Positions 20,058 to 29,120 are shown, counted from the stretch's first letter. The stretch is DNA of 64,000 nt from Imperialibacter roseus (GCF_032999765.1 NZ_CP136051.1:1960417-2024416), one strand, 5' to 3'. Made by a program: numbers and translations. Notes: generated by a model not told the origin, from the sequence alone.

Positions 20058-20539
20058 ATCGTATTATCTTGAATGATAGTCTGAAGTTGCTCATTGTACT
20101 CCTTTAGTCGGGCGAGCAGTCTTTCTTTCGATTTGTCGCTATCGAGCTCTATTTTTTGACCATCGTCAAACTTGATGTACGCCTGGCAGCTTTGCGATTT
20201 GAAGTCAAATTTTGCTCCGCTTCGGCTCACCATCCGTTCTGACTCCACTATTTTGTTGATAAAAATTTTCTCGATGCCAGTATAGTCTTTCCAGGTACCG
20301 CTTTGAAACCAAAGTAAAGACACAAATTCTTTGTATTGCTTTTGAGAGGTGTCAAGAGACAGCCCATATCTGGCAGTAAGCATAAGTGCTCCTAAAAAAA
20401 CGGAAGCGGAAGAAACCAGAAAGCCGAACAGGTTGATGTGCTGAGTGAAAAATATGATGGCAAAGACTAAAGCAAGGATGCCAAAGAACCTGAATTGCTT
20501 TGGCAGCACATATTCGTGCATGATATTGAGAGGCTCCAT
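20054..20539 (-). CDS. Small two-helix membrane protein, function unknown
   Basis: 161 residues. Two hydrophobic helices in tandem (about 19-35 and 39-57: FFGILALVFAIIFFT and LFGFLVSSASVFLGALML) are followed by a soluble C-terminal domain of about 90 residues (LLWFQSGTWKDYTGIEKIFI, then a lysine/aspartate-rich tail). The soluble part resembles small PH-like domains by pattern only. A second start, MHEYVLPKQ, lies six codons in. It is coupled by 4-bp overlap to the PPC-domain gene. I do not recognise the family. Confidence 0.7.
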   Translation of the reverse strand: MEPLNIMHEYVLPKQFRFFGILALVFAIIFFTQHINLFGFLVSSASVFLGALMLTARYGLSLDTSQKQYKEFVSLLWFQSGTWKDYTGIEKIFINKIVESERMVSRSGAKFDFKSQSCQAYIKFDDGQKIELDSDKSKERLLARLKEYNEQLQTIIQDNTI

Positions 20540-20583
20540 GGCACTAAATTTTTCGAATAGATGAAGTTACAATTCAATGGATA

Positions 20584-20618
20584 ACAAAAAAAAAGCCACC
20601 TCGTTGGAAGTGGCTTTT
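20584..20618 (-). terminator. Rho-independent terminator of the MFS gene
   Basis: On the minus strand AAAAGCCAC pairs with GTGGCTTTT around TTCCAACGAG, followed by a long T run. It lies 22 bp after the stop codon of the MFS transporter. Confidence 0.85.
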
Positions 20619-20639
20619 ATCAATTCGGTTTTGATTTTG

Positions 20640-21866
20640 TTAGTGTGCGGCTTCAACGGCAGGCTTCTTACCTTTCTGCCAGAAGAAGAAGATGGTGAAT
20701 GCCACTATCAGGATGCCTGGGAAGAATAACATGGTAGTCAACGTCTCTTGTCCTGCGGCTAATTCCAGCGCATCTCCGGTAAGGCCCTGCGACAACGCTT
20801 CAGCTCTGGCATCGTCAATCCATCCGCCAATAATTGGCTGCCAGATAGAGGTAGAAAACATACCCACACCGCCAACGATCGACATACCGAGAGCACCGCT
20901 AAGGGGCGCCCGTTGCGCAACTGCTCCAACCATTACTGGCCAGAAATAGCAAACGCCAATGGCAAATATAACGGCTGCAGCGTAAGCCGTAGGGCCGGTA
21001 ACTGTACTGAATAAGTAGATTCCTATGAAAGTGAAAATAGCTCCTCCAAGTAAAACACCGGTTTGGCCGAGAGCTTTTACAACCGGGCCGGCGAAGAATC
21101 GGCCTACTGCCATTACACCTGTGGTTAACGCCAATAACACCATGCCGCTAACGCCACTGCTATTGAGTACAATGTTTACCCACTGCTGAGGACCAAATTC
21201 TGAAATGGCTGTAAAGGCCATGAACACAAAGAGGAAAATGTAAACTGGTGAGATCATCGCCTTGAAGTTTTCAGCCAATGAAGACTGGCCTTCAATCTTA
21301 GGTTTAGGGAATGTTTGTCCCCAGAAAAGGTAAGCGTAGATAAGTGTGGGGATGATAAGCACCCAAATTTGAGACTGCCAGGTCATGCCTGCGTCGGTCA
21401 TGAACTTTGAAATAAGGCTACCAATAACAATGCCCCCAGGGAACCACATATGGAACCTGTTTAGCATTTTATTCATCGTTGTACCCGAATAGGAGTCAGC
21501 AATCATTGGGTTACATGCTGCTTCAGTACAGCCGTTGCCAAAGCCAATGAAAAGTGTCGAGATGATCAGGGTCCAGTAACCACCTGCATAGATGGTGAGC
21601 AGAATTCCTATGGCATGTGATAAGAGGGCCACCTGCATGATAACTTTAGGGCCTACTGAGTAGTAAACCAGCCCCCCAATGATCATGGAGATGGGAAAGC
21701 CCAAAAACCACATTGAATTGATGAAGCCAAGTTGTTCGGCAGTCAGGTTGAATTCCTGGCCCAGCTGGGGTAAAATTCCCGCCCGAATCGAAAAGGTGAA
21801 GGCAGTAGTGATCAGCGCAAAGCAACTGCCGTAAAATAACCTGTTCTTGTTATCTGTTTCAGACAT
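20640..21866 (-). CDS. Major facilitator superfamily transporter
   Basis: A 408-residue inner-membrane permease with about 12 hydrophobic segments. The N-terminal half has GFINSMWFLGFPISMIIGGL and the motif-A-like loop GLVYYSVGPKVIMQ; the second half has GRFFAGPVVKALGQTG. The conserved NRFHMWFPGGIVIGSL is typical of the sugar-permease-like MFS group found in Bacteroidota. The substrate cannot be deduced. It stands alone with its own terminator; the upstream 100 bp are AT-rich. Confidence 0.82.
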   Translation of the reverse strand: MSETDNKNRLFYGSCFALITTAFTFSIRAGILPQLGQEFNLTAEQLGFINSMWFLGFPISMIIGGLVYYSVGPKVIMQVALLSHAIGILLTIYAGGYWTLIISTLFIGFGNGCTEAACNPMIADSYSGTTMNKMLNRFHMWFPGGIVIGSLISKFMTDAGMTWQSQIWVLIIPTLIYAYLFWGQTFPKPKIEGQSSLAENFKAMISPVYIFLFVFMAFTAISEFGPQQWVNIVLNSSGVSGMVLLALTTGVMAVGRFFAGPVVKALGQTGVLLGGAIFTFIGIYLFSTVTGPTAYAAAVIFAIGVCYFWPVMVGAVAQRAPLSGALGMSIVGGVGMFSTSIWQPIIGGWIDDARAEALSQGLTGDALELAAGQETLTTMLFFPGILIVAFTIFFFWQKGKKPAVEAAH

Positions 21867-21987
21867 GTGTAGTGTAGTTTAAGTGGTTCATAGAATTCCC
21901 TGAAATTATCATTATTTAATTTTTTTTAATATCCCTTTCACGTAAAAATACTTTTTACTAAATTTATTGTCACAAAAGCTAAATATT

Positions 21988-22323
21988 ATGGAGTTAAGAG
22001 CTTTAAGCGACAATAATGTTAGCATGAGCAATGTCTCATCCTACGATTCAAGCCATTTTGATGACCAATATAAGATAAAGATTACTTCGAAGAAGCTTCA
22101 TTCGGGAAGATGCCAGGTAAAATTTTATGCAAGTATTGCTGATCGCAAACAACTGTATGGCTATGTGCTGGTGAATGCTGAGGAAACACTTAAAAAAGTG
22201 ATGGAGAGAATCCGTATGCGGCTTGACCGGATGAATACCAGTGATTCATTTCATCACATTAATTTGTACAGCATCGGCAAAAAGGATGCTGACGACCTTA
22301 ACTTTATTATTTTTGACGCCTGA
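21988..22323 (+). CDS. Small conserved-looking protein upstream of an S24 repressor, unknown
   Basis: 111 residues from the ATG at 21988; a TTG seven codons earlier is also in frame. The protein is soluble, with an N-terminal Ser/Asn-rich part and a compact domain (KIKITSKKLHSGRCQVKFYA, then YVLVNAEETLKKVMERIRMRL). No family is recognised. It ends 13 bp before the start of the XRE/S24 regulator on the same strand, so the two are probably cotranscribed. Confidence 0.6.
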   Translation: MELRALSDNNVSMSNVSSYDSSHFDDQYKIKITSKKLHSGRCQVKFYASIADRKQLYGYVLVNAEETLKKVMERIRMRLDRMNTSDSFHHINLYSIGKKDADDLNFIIFDA

Positions 22324-22336
22324 TAACGCTATTGAC

Positions 22337-23125
22337 ATGGTTAATATAAACGAGAACATACGTTTTTTGAGAAAGCAGAAAGGGCTGACACAAGAACAGT
22401 TTGCTGAAAAAGTAGGCATCAAACGGTCTGTCGTAGGAGCGTACGAGGAGGGGAGAGCATCCCCGCCACTTGAAACACTTCTTAAGATGGCCGAGCTTTT
22501 CCAGATCACAGCGGACGATTTTATCAGTAAAAACCTGAGCAAAGGAGAGGAAGCATCGCCGATTGGAGCTGGTGGAAATTCACCCAAGTTCAAAGTGCTG
22601 TCTATTACTGTCGATAAAGATGACAATGAGAACATAGAGCTTGTTCCGCAAAAGGCCTCTGCGGGCTATCTGAATGGTTTTGCTGATCCGGAATATATCG
22701 AGGAGCTACCACGTTTTCAGCTGCCCGTGTTGCCAAAAAATGCGACCTACAGAGCGTTTGAGATTAGCGGCGATTCCATGCTGCCTCTTGAAAGTGGCAC
22801 TATTATCATAGGCCAATACCTGGAGAGTTCGAATGATATAAAAAATGGGAAAACCTATGTGTTGGTGACCAGCAAAGAGGGTGTTGTTTACAAGCGGGTA
22901 TTCAATTACCTCAAGGACAATGGCAAGCTCTATCTGGTATCAGACAATTCTGTTTACACGCCCTATGAAATTCAGGGAAGTGAGGTGCTCGAAATTTGGG
23001 AAGCAAAGGCTTTTATTAGCTTCAAATTTCCTGACGATGGAAAATCGTCAGAGTTGAGCCTGGAAAAGCTCACGCAGATAGTGCTGGAGTTGCAACAGGA
23101 AGTTGTTAAGCTGAAGGACCGGTAA
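22337..23125 (+). CDS. XRE-family HTH / S24 peptidase-like repressor
   Basis: A LexA/CI-like regulator, 262 residues from the ATG at 22337. The frame extends 32 codons further upstream, but only by overlapping the preceding gene. Residues 1-65 are a helix-turn-helix (NIRFLRKQKGLTQEQFAEKV, IKRSVVGAYEEGRASPPLET). A linker carries an Ala-Gly pair (KASAGYLNGF), as at self-cleavage sites. The S24 domain has the serine in FEISGDSMLPLESG and the lysine in GVVYKRVFNYL, and a coiled tail follows. Such proteins are phage-type or stress repressors that respond to RecA or other signals. No phage genes are nearby, so this may be a host regulator. It overlaps the next convergent gene by 20 bp. Confidence 0.87.
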   Translation: MVNINENIRFLRKQKGLTQEQFAEKVGIKRSVVGAYEEGRASPPLETLLKMAELFQITADDFISKNLSKGEEASPIGAGGNSPKFKVLSITVDKDDNENIELVPQKASAGYLNGFADPEYIEELPRFQLPVLPKNATYRAFEISGDSMLPLESGTIIIGQYLESSNDIKNGKTYVLVTSKEGVVYKRVFNYLKDNGKLYLVSDNSVYTPYEIQGSEVLEIWEAKAFISFKFPDDGKSSELSLEKLTQIVLELQQEVVKLKDR

Positions 23126-23849
23126 TAAGGTCTTCAAATGCGGCTTCGAGTTTGGTGAGCCATTCTTTCTTTTTGCTGATATGGAGGTTGGTCTTTGACA
23201 GGTTGAACCATTGACCACCCCCAATATTCAGGAAGGTATCTCCCTTGGTATTATAGTTTGGTTGCACGTCCTCCGGGTAGTATTCGGCGATGTAAATTTG
23301 CTTTAGTACCTTCCCAAGCTTCTCCCAGGGTATTTTTTTGTTGACGACCAGGCCACCCAATCGTTCCTCAATGAAGGCTTCTCTTTTTTCAAATGAGCCT
23401 TTCAAAGAAAGCTTTCTTTCGCCCTTCACAAAGTCCATCTCAAGTGGTTTTTCAACCTTAGCAGCTTCAATGCAGGCTTGCTGCAACTCCTGAAGCCAAT
23501 ACTCCCAGCTGCCTGTGTTGGCGGGATATTTTGCCTCATCCCCCGGAAGGGTCACTTTTATTTTGCACCGACTCAGCTTATCGGCCTTGCCACTCCAGGT
23601 AGTTTTTTTGATCAGCTCTTCCAACGACTCATTCCACACGCCGGGAAGTGAGCCCGACCAGTTGATGTCATCATCTCCGGTGAACCCTTCATTGAGTATT
23701 TCGTCCTCTTCAAGTGCTTCTCTGTCGGTATAGGTGAGTGTAAATGAAACAGCTACACTGTCAGCGGGTGCTAGCTCTGCATGGATATGAAAAGAATATG
23801 GGGCAGGGATGTTCTGTGTGAAATAGTCAATGGAGATCGTGTTGGTCAT
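23106..23849 (-). CDS. Protein of unknown function
   Basis: 247 residues from the ATG at 23849; a TTG five codons upstream is the alternative. Soluble, mixed alpha/beta, without signal peptide. The N-terminal half is beta-rich and acidic (SVAVSFTLTYTDREALEEDE). The second half has an EERLGGLVVNKKIPWEKLGK segment and a glycine-rich TFLNIGGGQWFNLSK. I do not recognise the family. Its last 20 bp overlap the tail of the S24 repressor on the other strand, and it lies 24 bp downstream of menE on the same strand, so it may be transcribed with menE. Confidence 0.65.
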   Translation of the reverse strand: MTNTISIDYFTQNIPAPYSFHIHAELAPADSVAVSFTLTYTDREALEEDEILNEGFTGDDDINWSGSLPGVWNESLEELIKKTTWSGKADKLSRCKIKVTLPGDEAKYPANTGSWEYWLQELQQACIEAAKVEKPLEMDFVKGERKLSLKGSFEKREAFIEERLGGLVVNKKIPWEKLGKVLKQIYIAEYYPEDVQPNYNTKGDTFLNIGGGQWFNLSKTNLHISKKKEWLTKLEAAFEDLITGPSA

Positions 23850-23873
23850 GTAGTAGTGTTTCAAAGGACAAAT

Positions 23874-24950
23874 TTAAGACAAAACTGAATCAACTGTTTT
23901 CAATTTGTCGACTTTGCCCGACGATGTTTTTATAAAGTGCTCTAAAATGTAAATGTGCTTCGGGGCATGATAGGCTGGGAGCTTGGCCTTTAAGGTTTCA
24001 ATTAGACCAGAGACTTCGATATTTTGAGCCGACTCAATGCATAGAACTAACCTTTGGCCCAGTTTTTCGTCAGGCACCCCAGATGTGAAGAACTGTGCGC
24101 CGGGCACCACAGCGTCGAGTTCGGAGGCAATGAGTTTGTCCACTTCTTCAGGAAAAATTTTGACACCTCCTGAATTGACAACATTGTCGTAGCGCCCTTT
24201 CCATAAAAAGGTGGAAGGACTTGTTAGTTCAACGATGTCATTGGTGGTCACCGGTTGGTTGCCAGTCACCTCACCTGTTATCACAAGGCATCCTCGGTCA
24301 TCAGTTGCTAGTTCAATGCCGGGCAGCGACGTAAACTCGTCTGAGAGGTCTTCACCATTTAGGTGCTTTAATGCCACGTGGGATATGGTCTCCGTCATGC
24401 CGTACGTATGGTACACAGGAGGGGCAGTCGAGGTTAATTTTGTCAGATAGTTTGCCTGAACAGGCGCTCCTCCAATGAGTACGGCACTTGCCTTGTTCAA
24501 AATTTGCGGGGCTGCGTCGAGCAAGTTGTATAATTGAAGAGGAACGAGGGACATTAAGCCCAACGAGGGCAGCGCATCAAGCTGATCCATTAACCGGGTG
24601 GTCGGAGTAATGATCTGCAAGGGCAGGTCATGAATAAGTGCACGCACCAATTGCATTTTTCCTCCTATGTAGCGGGCATCAATGCAAACCGTAACCGGTG
24701 TCTTCTGGGCGATTTTCAGGAAGTTGACTGTTGCCTTAGCGCTGGCGATCATTTGGTTCCTGGTCACTTCAATTTCTTTTGGAATGCCGGTGGATCCTGA
24801 TGTATGGAGGGTGAACCGATTTGAGCCTGACAGCCATTCTTTGATGAATAGGAGAATTCCCTGTTCGTAGTTGTCGAATGTACTCAAGTCGTCAGCTGAT
24901 GTCAAATCAACCCTTTTGTCGTTTAGCCAGATGGTGCTATTGTAAATCAA
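23874..24950 (-). CDS. menE: o-Succinylbenzoate-CoA ligase-like AMP-binding enzyme
   Basis: ATP-dependent CoA ligase of the ANL superfamily, 358 residues, short as in Bacteroidota MenE. Motifs are the P-loop-like FTLHTSGSTGIPKEIEVTR (about residues 48-66), YGMTETISHVA, the hinge KGRYDNVVNSGGVKIFPEEVD and the C-terminal catalytic lysine in TSSGKVDK. Role: activation of o-succinylbenzoate to its CoA ester in menaquinone synthesis, supported by menB, menD and menF on the same strand 3.3 kb upstream. The first codon must be TTG at 24950, because a stop codon precedes it immediately and no ATG fits. Confidence 0.85.
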   Translation of the reverse strand: MIYNSTIWLNDKRVDLTSADDLSTFDNYEQGILLFIKEWLSGSNRFTLHTSGSTGIPKEIEVTRNQMIASAKATVNFLKIAQKTPVTVCIDARYIGGKMQLVRALIHDLPLQIITPTTRLMDQLDALPSLGLMSLVPLQLYNLLDAAPQILNKASAVLIGGAPVQANYLTKLTSTAPPVYHTYGMTETISHVALKHLNGEDLSDEFTSLPGIELATDDRGCLVITGEVTGNQPVTTNDIVELTSPSTFLWKGRYDNVVNSGGVKIFPEEVDKLIASELDAVVPGAQFFTSGVPDEKLGQRLVLCIESAQNIEVSGLIETLKAKLPAYHAPKHIYILEHFIKTSSGKVDKLKTVDSVLS

Positions 24951-24998
24951 TCAGTGAAGGTGTATTAAGTTAATGATCAAATGATGGCAAATAATAGA

Positions 24999-25024
24999 TT
25001 TGTTGGACTGAATTTATATTTTTG
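24999..25024 (+). promoter_or_regulatory. Candidate promoter of the ECF sigma gene
   Basis: TTTG (24999-25002) and TATTTTTG (25017-25024) match the Bacteroidota -33 and -7 elements. The 14-nt spacing is shorter than usual. The sigma factor start codon lies 39 bp downstream. Confidence 0.4.
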
Positions 25025-25062
25025 ATTTTCCATCAAATATAAGTTGATAACACTACTAGAAC

Positions 25063-25614
25063 TTGACAGAGTCTGATTTTTTACTGGTTGAGCGGTTACG
25101 CAATAAGGAGGAAGGGGCATTTGAGATTGTTTTCAACTCGTTCTACTCGATTCTTTGCAGCTATGCTAACAAATACCTGAATGACCCGGAGTCGGCGGAA
25201 GAAATTGTGCAGGACGTATTTGTTAAGTTTTGGGAGAAGTGCGAGTCGCTGGCTCCCGACTCGTCTGTCAAATCTTATCTGTTCAGGTCGGTTCACAACA
25301 CTTGCCTTAACCACCTGAAGCATTTGAAGGTAAGGGACGCCTACAAGCATTATGTTGTCAACTACCTCGAAAAAGAATCAACCTACGCTTATGGGATTCA
25401 CGAAGAGCCGGATTTGGAACAAAAGATTGAGGTGGCAATAAGCTCGCTGCCTCCACAGTGTCAGCGAATTTTTAGAATGAGCAGGTTTGACGGGTTGAAA
25501 TACCAGGAGATAGCCGACCATATTGGCATTTCGGTGAAGACCGTTGAAGTGCAGATGGGTAAGGCACTTAGGTTGCTGCGTGAAAAGCTGAAAGATTTCT
25601 TGAAAGACAATTGA
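25063..25614 (+). CDS. ECF-type RNA polymerase sigma factor
   Basis: 183 residues. Region 2 includes YANKYLNDPESAEEIVQDVFVKFWEK (about 31-56, with the -10-binding helix). Region 4 includes LPPQCQRIFRMSRFDGLKYQEIADHIGIS, followed by the recognition helix VKTVEVQMGKALRLLREKL. This is the Bacteroidota group that works with FecR-type anti-sigma factors. An in-frame TAG lies 6 bp before the TTG at 25063 and no ATG fits, so the start is TTG. The matching FecR is encoded two genes downstream, with an STN-domain protein between them. Confidence 0.9.
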   Translation: MTESDFLLVERLRNKEEGAFEIVFNSFYSILCSYANKYLNDPESAEEIVQDVFVKFWEKCESLAPDSSVKSYLFRSVHNTCLNHLKHLKVRDAYKHYVVNYLEKESTYAYGIHEEPDLEQKIEVAISSLPPQCQRIFRMSRFDGLKYQEIADHIGISVKTVEVQMGKALRLLREKLKDFLKDN

Positions 25615-25706
25615 TTGATGTTTTTTTGAATTAGCCCGGCAAATTTCAGAACTTAGGAAGCTATTGATACATAGCTTGATTCTCTGCTAATGAACCGCAT
25701 GCACAT

Positions 25707-27146
25707 ATGAAATCGTATAGATTTCATTTTTTGTTTTCAATTCTACTGATGGGCTGTTGCTGTACGGTGAGTGCGCAAAGCCAGAAGTCCGTATTGGACA
25801 GAGTGATTGACGTTCAGGTTTGGGAGGTAAATCTGGACTCCGCAATTATCAGGGTGTCGGAAGTTTCTGGTATTTTTTTCTCTTACAACGCCGATATCGT
25901 ACCAATCAAACAGAAATTCACATTAGCTGAGTCCAATAAGTCAGTCAAGTATGTGCTGAGTAAGCTTCTTACCGGCACGGGCCTGGAGTATAAGCTCATC
26001 GGAGATCAGATCATTATATTCAAGCCTCAGGTGGCTGTTGAGGAAGCCAAGTTTAAGGAGCATGTGATGCTTTTTGGTACTGTAACTGATGATGCCACCG
26101 GCGCTCCAATCGAAGGAGTAAATGTTTTTGTTGCAAAGTCCATGTTGGGGGATGGCACTGATCAGAATGGCTTTTTTAGTATCGATCACCTGCCCTTAGG
26201 CACTTATGAGGTCACTTTTTCGCATGTGGCTTATCAGCTGGGAGTAAAAAGGATCAACATTCAGGATACTTCGGACATTGCGTTGCGAATTGCTTTGATT
26301 TCGAAACTGGACCAACTTGAAAGCATTGAGATTATCTCCACCAAAGACAAAAGCTGGGAGCGGCACCTTCGGGCATTCCAAACGGCTTTCCTGGGCTCCA
26401 CACCAAATGCTTCCCGCTGTGTGATTACAAATGACCACGTGCTGGATTTTCAGTACTATGGAAACGATGACCTGCTCATAGGATATGCCAGCGAGCCACT
26501 GATTATTGAGAACTGGGCCCTGGGTTATAGGATTTATTATGTACTGGAATTGTTTGAGCAACGGGGAGGCACAACGAGATATGTTGGGAAATCCAGGTTT
26601 GAAGAGCTGATCCCTTCTGATGAAGGCGAGCTAAAGAGGTGGAACAAGAACCGCTTGCGGGCCTACCGTGGGTCGTTGGAGCATTTCATCAGGTCGCTAA
26701 CGGCCAACAGACTGCGAAAAGAAGGGTTTCTTGTTTACAAGGTCTATGATTTACCAACTTCAGGTCCGGTACCTTTTTACGAAGTTACAATCAATAGCAT
26801 AATGAAAAATGGCTCACATCCCTATGAGAAAAAGCTGTCATTTAAAGACTATCTCCAGGTAATGTATCTTCGGGAGACAGAGCCAATGTCGTACCTTGAG
26901 GAAAAGCAGAAGCTTCTTAGTAATAACCTGGCCTCACCAGCTGGGCTAAACTACAGGATGGCGGGAGAGTCAGGAGGAAGCAGGCAGGTGTCTTACTTGC
27001 AGCTGAATATTCCCACGGTGTCAGTAGACAAAAGGGGTTTTATTTACGATCCATTGGCGGTGACTACTTTGGGTTATTGGTCATGGGAAAGGTTGGCGGA
27101 AAGCCTGCCGATTGAATATGAGCCGGAAACCCGACCTCGCAAATAA
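25707..27146 (+). CDS. STN and carboxypeptidase-regulatory-like domain exported protein
   Basis: 479 residues. A signal peptide (1-23, ending VSAQ) is followed by an STN (secretin/TonB N-terminal) domain at about 35-110 (DSAIIRVSEVSGIFFSYNAD). A CarboxypepD_reg-like beta-sandwich spans about 122-205 (LFGTVTDDATGAPIEGVNVF). A 270-residue C-terminal domain has the conserved WERHLRAFQTAFLGSTPNA and PLIIENWALGYRIYYVLE. In SusC/FecA-type receptors these two N-terminal domains precede a TonB barrel; here there is no plug or barrel. It lies between the sigma factor and FecR genes, so it probably senses or relays a periplasmic signal to FecR (inference). The C-terminal domain has no assigned function that I know. 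Confidence 0.83.
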   Translation: MKSYRFHFLFSILLMGCCCTVSAQSQKSVLDRVIDVQVWEVNLDSAIIRVSEVSGIFFSYNADIVPIKQKFTLAESNKSVKYVLSKLLTGTGLEYKLIGDQIIIFKPQVAVEEAKFKEHVMLFGTVTDDATGAPIEGVNVFVAKSMLGDGTDQNGFFSIDHLPLGTYEVTFSHVAYQLGVKRINIQDTSDIALRIALISKLDQLESIEIISTKDKSWERHLRAFQTAFLGSTPNASRCVITNDHVLDFQYYGNDDLLIGYASEPLIIENWALGYRIYYVLELFEQRGGTTRYVGKSRFEELIPSDEGELKRWNKNRLRAYRGSLEHFIRSLTANRLRKEGFLVYKVYDLPTSGPVPFYEVTINSIMKNGSHPYEKKLSFKDYLQVMYLRETEPMSYLEEKQKLLSNNLASPAGLNYRMAGESGGSRQVSYLQLNIPTVSVDKRGFIYDPLAVTTLGYWSWERLAESLPIEYEPETRPRK

Positions 27147-27156
27147 GTTTTCTATG

Positions 27157-27164
27157 TATCTTTG
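27157..27164 (+). promoter_or_regulatory. Candidate -7 promoter box upstream of fecR-like gene
   Basis: TATCTTTG, followed by C, is a full match to the Bacteroidota TAnnTTTG box. It lies 78 bp before the FecR start codon and 11 bp after the stop of the STN protein gene. It suggests FecR can be expressed independently of the sigma factor. Confidence 0.42.
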
Positions 27165-27241
27165 CACGTTTATTGTATAATTGGATAAGGGTCGGGTAAG
27201 CAGATAGTGTTACAAGACTAGATATTTCTAATAGGTCGAAA

Positions 27242-28246
27242 ATGATAGAATTGTTGGCTAAGTACCTCTCAGGTAATGCCAGTTTAGAAGAGCAGCAGCA
27301 AGTTGAAGAATGGAGAAACGAAAATCAAGAGGAGTTTCTTTCGTTCTCAGAAGCATGGTCTGCTACCGATGTAAAGTCCTTTGATGTTGAGAAGGCGAGA
27401 GACTCCGTCATGGGCAGGATTTCCACTCAGAAGAATTTCACAAAACCAAGTGAGCCACGTGGTGGCTTCTCCGTGAAATTATGGGCTGTAGCAGCGTCGG
27501 TAATAGTGTTGCTGGGTATAGGCTATTTTCTTTTTATAGGAGGTGGCACTAGCAGCAGCGATGAGATAACCGTTGACGGCTGGGTGGTAGTTGAAACAGA
27601 CGCTGGTGAGACCAGGGATGTTGAGCTGTCCGACGGATCGGTGGTTTCGATGAGTGACATGTCACGCCTTAGCTATCCCACCCAATTTGCCGAAGAAAGA
27701 AGAGTAGTGTTCAATGGAAAGGCATTTTTTGACATTACGCCTGACCCTGACCGTGCTTTTAAAGTAGAAACTGTTGAGGCGATGGTGACTGTTGTTGGTA
27801 CTTCCTTTCAGGTGAAGACTGAAAGTGAAGCGAAATATTCGGAGGTGATTGTTGAAACTGGTGTGGTGAGTCTGACGAAAAAACCACAACCCAATGTGGC
27901 TGAGAGACCGATAAAGGTAGAGTTGTTTCCAGGCGAAACAGGTGTGGTTAGAAGGGAAGGCCAGGGCGTGTCGAAGTCGAAGAACATGAACCAAAACTAC
28001 CTGGCGTGGAAGACCAATAAGATGGTGTTCAAGCAGACAAGCATGAAGGAGGTAGTGAGTACGCTTAACGAAGTTTACAAAGCCGACATTAAGCTCGCAA
28101 ATAAGGATATTGGTGATTGCCGACTGACAGCCACTTTTGATGGCAAACCTATCAACGAGGTGATGGAAGTAATCAGTCAGACATTTTCTTTTGAAGTGAC
28201 TGGTTCTAAGAATAAGTACGAAATAAGCGGGAAAGCCTGTAGGTAG
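27242..28246 (+). CDS. FecR-family anti-sigma factor
   Basis: 334 residues. The N-terminal cytoplasmic sigma-binding part (LLAKYLSGNASLEEQQQVEE) is followed by one membrane helix at about 81-98 (LWAVAASVIVLLGIGYFLFI). The periplasmic FecR domain at about 115-230 includes ETRDVELSDGSVVSMSDMSRL and EAMVTVVGTSFQVK. A DUF4974 C-terminal domain follows (LAWKTNKMVFKQTSMKEVVS, with the STN-like KADIKLANKDIGDCRLTATF). It should hold the ECF sigma factor encoded at 25063 inactive until an outer-membrane or periplasmic partner signals. No TonB receptor is adjacent. Confidence 0.9.
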   Translation: MIELLAKYLSGNASLEEQQQVEEWRNENQEEFLSFSEAWSATDVKSFDVEKARDSVMGRISTQKNFTKPSEPRGGFSVKLWAVAASVIVLLGIGYFLFIGGGTSSSDEITVDGWVVVETDAGETRDVELSDGSVVSMSDMSRLSYPTQFAEERRVVFNGKAFFDITPDPDRAFKVETVEAMVTVVGTSFQVKTESEAKYSEVIVETGVVSLTKKPQPNVAERPIKVELFPGETGVVRREGQGVSKSKNMNQNYLAWKTNKMVFKQTSMKEVVSTLNEVYKADIKLANKDIGDCRLTATFDGKPINEVMEVISQTFSFEVTGSKNKYEISGKACR

Positions 28247-28263
28247 GCTTGTCTGCTAAGAAA

Positions 28264-28293
28264 TAAAAAAGGGTGCGCTCGCACCCTTTTTTT
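28264..28293. terminator. Bidirectional terminator between fecR-like gene and menB
   Basis: A run of A, then GGGTGCG paired with CGCACCC around CT, then a run of seven T. The symmetric design serves the convergent FecR and menB genes, which end 18 and 3 bp away. Confidence 0.88.
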
Positions 28294-28295
28294 GT

Positions 28296-29120
28296 TTATG
28301 GGAACTTTGGAAATTTCTTGAAGTCAGGTGCTCTCTTTTCGAGAAAAGCATTTTTTCCTTCCTGGGCTTCCTCAGTGAAATAATAGAGCAAAGTTGCATT
28401 ACCGGCCAGTTCCTGAATGCCAGCCTGCCCATCCAGTTCAGCGTTGAGCCCCATCTTGATCATTCTCAGAGCCATTGGACTGCGCTGCATCATGATTCTG
28501 CACCACTCCACTGTAGTTTCCTCCAACTGATCGAGCGGTACCACTTTATTAACCATGCCCATGTCTTCAGCTTCTTTGGCGCTGTATTGCTGACAAAGAA
28601 ACCAGATCTCACGGGCCTTCTTTTGCCCTACATGGCGGGCCAGGTAGCTCGAGCCAAAGCCAGCATCGAAGCTCCCCACTTTAGGGCCTGTTTGTCCGAA
28701 AATAGCATTTTCTGAAGCAATAGTGAGGTCGCAAACCACGTGAAGTACGTGACCACCACCAATGGCGAATCCATTGACCATGGCTACCACAGGCTTAGGC
28801 AGTGACCGTATTTTCTTTTGCAGGTCAAGCACATTCAGGCGGGGTACGCCGTCCTTGCCCACATATCCACCAATGCCTTTTACGTTTTGATCGCCACCGC
28901 TACAAAATGCCTTGTCGCCTTCCCCCGTAAGCACAACCACGTAAACGTCCGGGTCTTCCCGGCAGTAGTCCATTGCCTCCGACATTTCATTGACTGTTTG
29001 CGGTCTGAATGCGTTGCGTACTTCCGGGCGGTTGATAGTTATTTTGGCTATTCCTTCCAGGAATTCAAAGCGAATGTCTTCGTACTCCTTTATCGTTTGC
29101 CATTCAAATTTTGATGCCAT
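28296..29120 (-). CDS. menB: 1,4-Dihydroxy-2-naphthoyl-CoA synthase
   Basis: Crotonase-fold enzyme of menaquinone synthesis that cyclises o-succinylbenzoyl-CoA. 274 residues, the usual length. Markers are [20 protein letters not shown], the oxyanion-hole loops [12 protein letters not shown] and [20 protein letters not shown], and [20 protein letters not shown] with the residues typical of MenB. It is the third gene of menF-menD-menB, with 1 bp after menD. Confidence 0.94.
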   Translation of the reverse strand: MASKFEWQTIKEYEDIRFEFLEGIAKITINRPEVRNAFRPQTVNEMSEAMDYCREDPDVYVVVLTGEGDKAFCSGGDQNVKGIGGYVGKDGVPRLNVLDLQKKIRSLPKPVVAMVNGFAIGGGHVLHVVCDLTIASENAIFGQTGPKVGSFDAGFGSSYLARHVGQKKAREIWFLCQQYSAKEAEDMGMVNKVVPLDQLEETTVEWCRIMMQRSPMALRMIKMGLNAELDGQAGIQELAGNATLLYYFTEEAQEGKNAFLEKRAPDFKKFPKFP

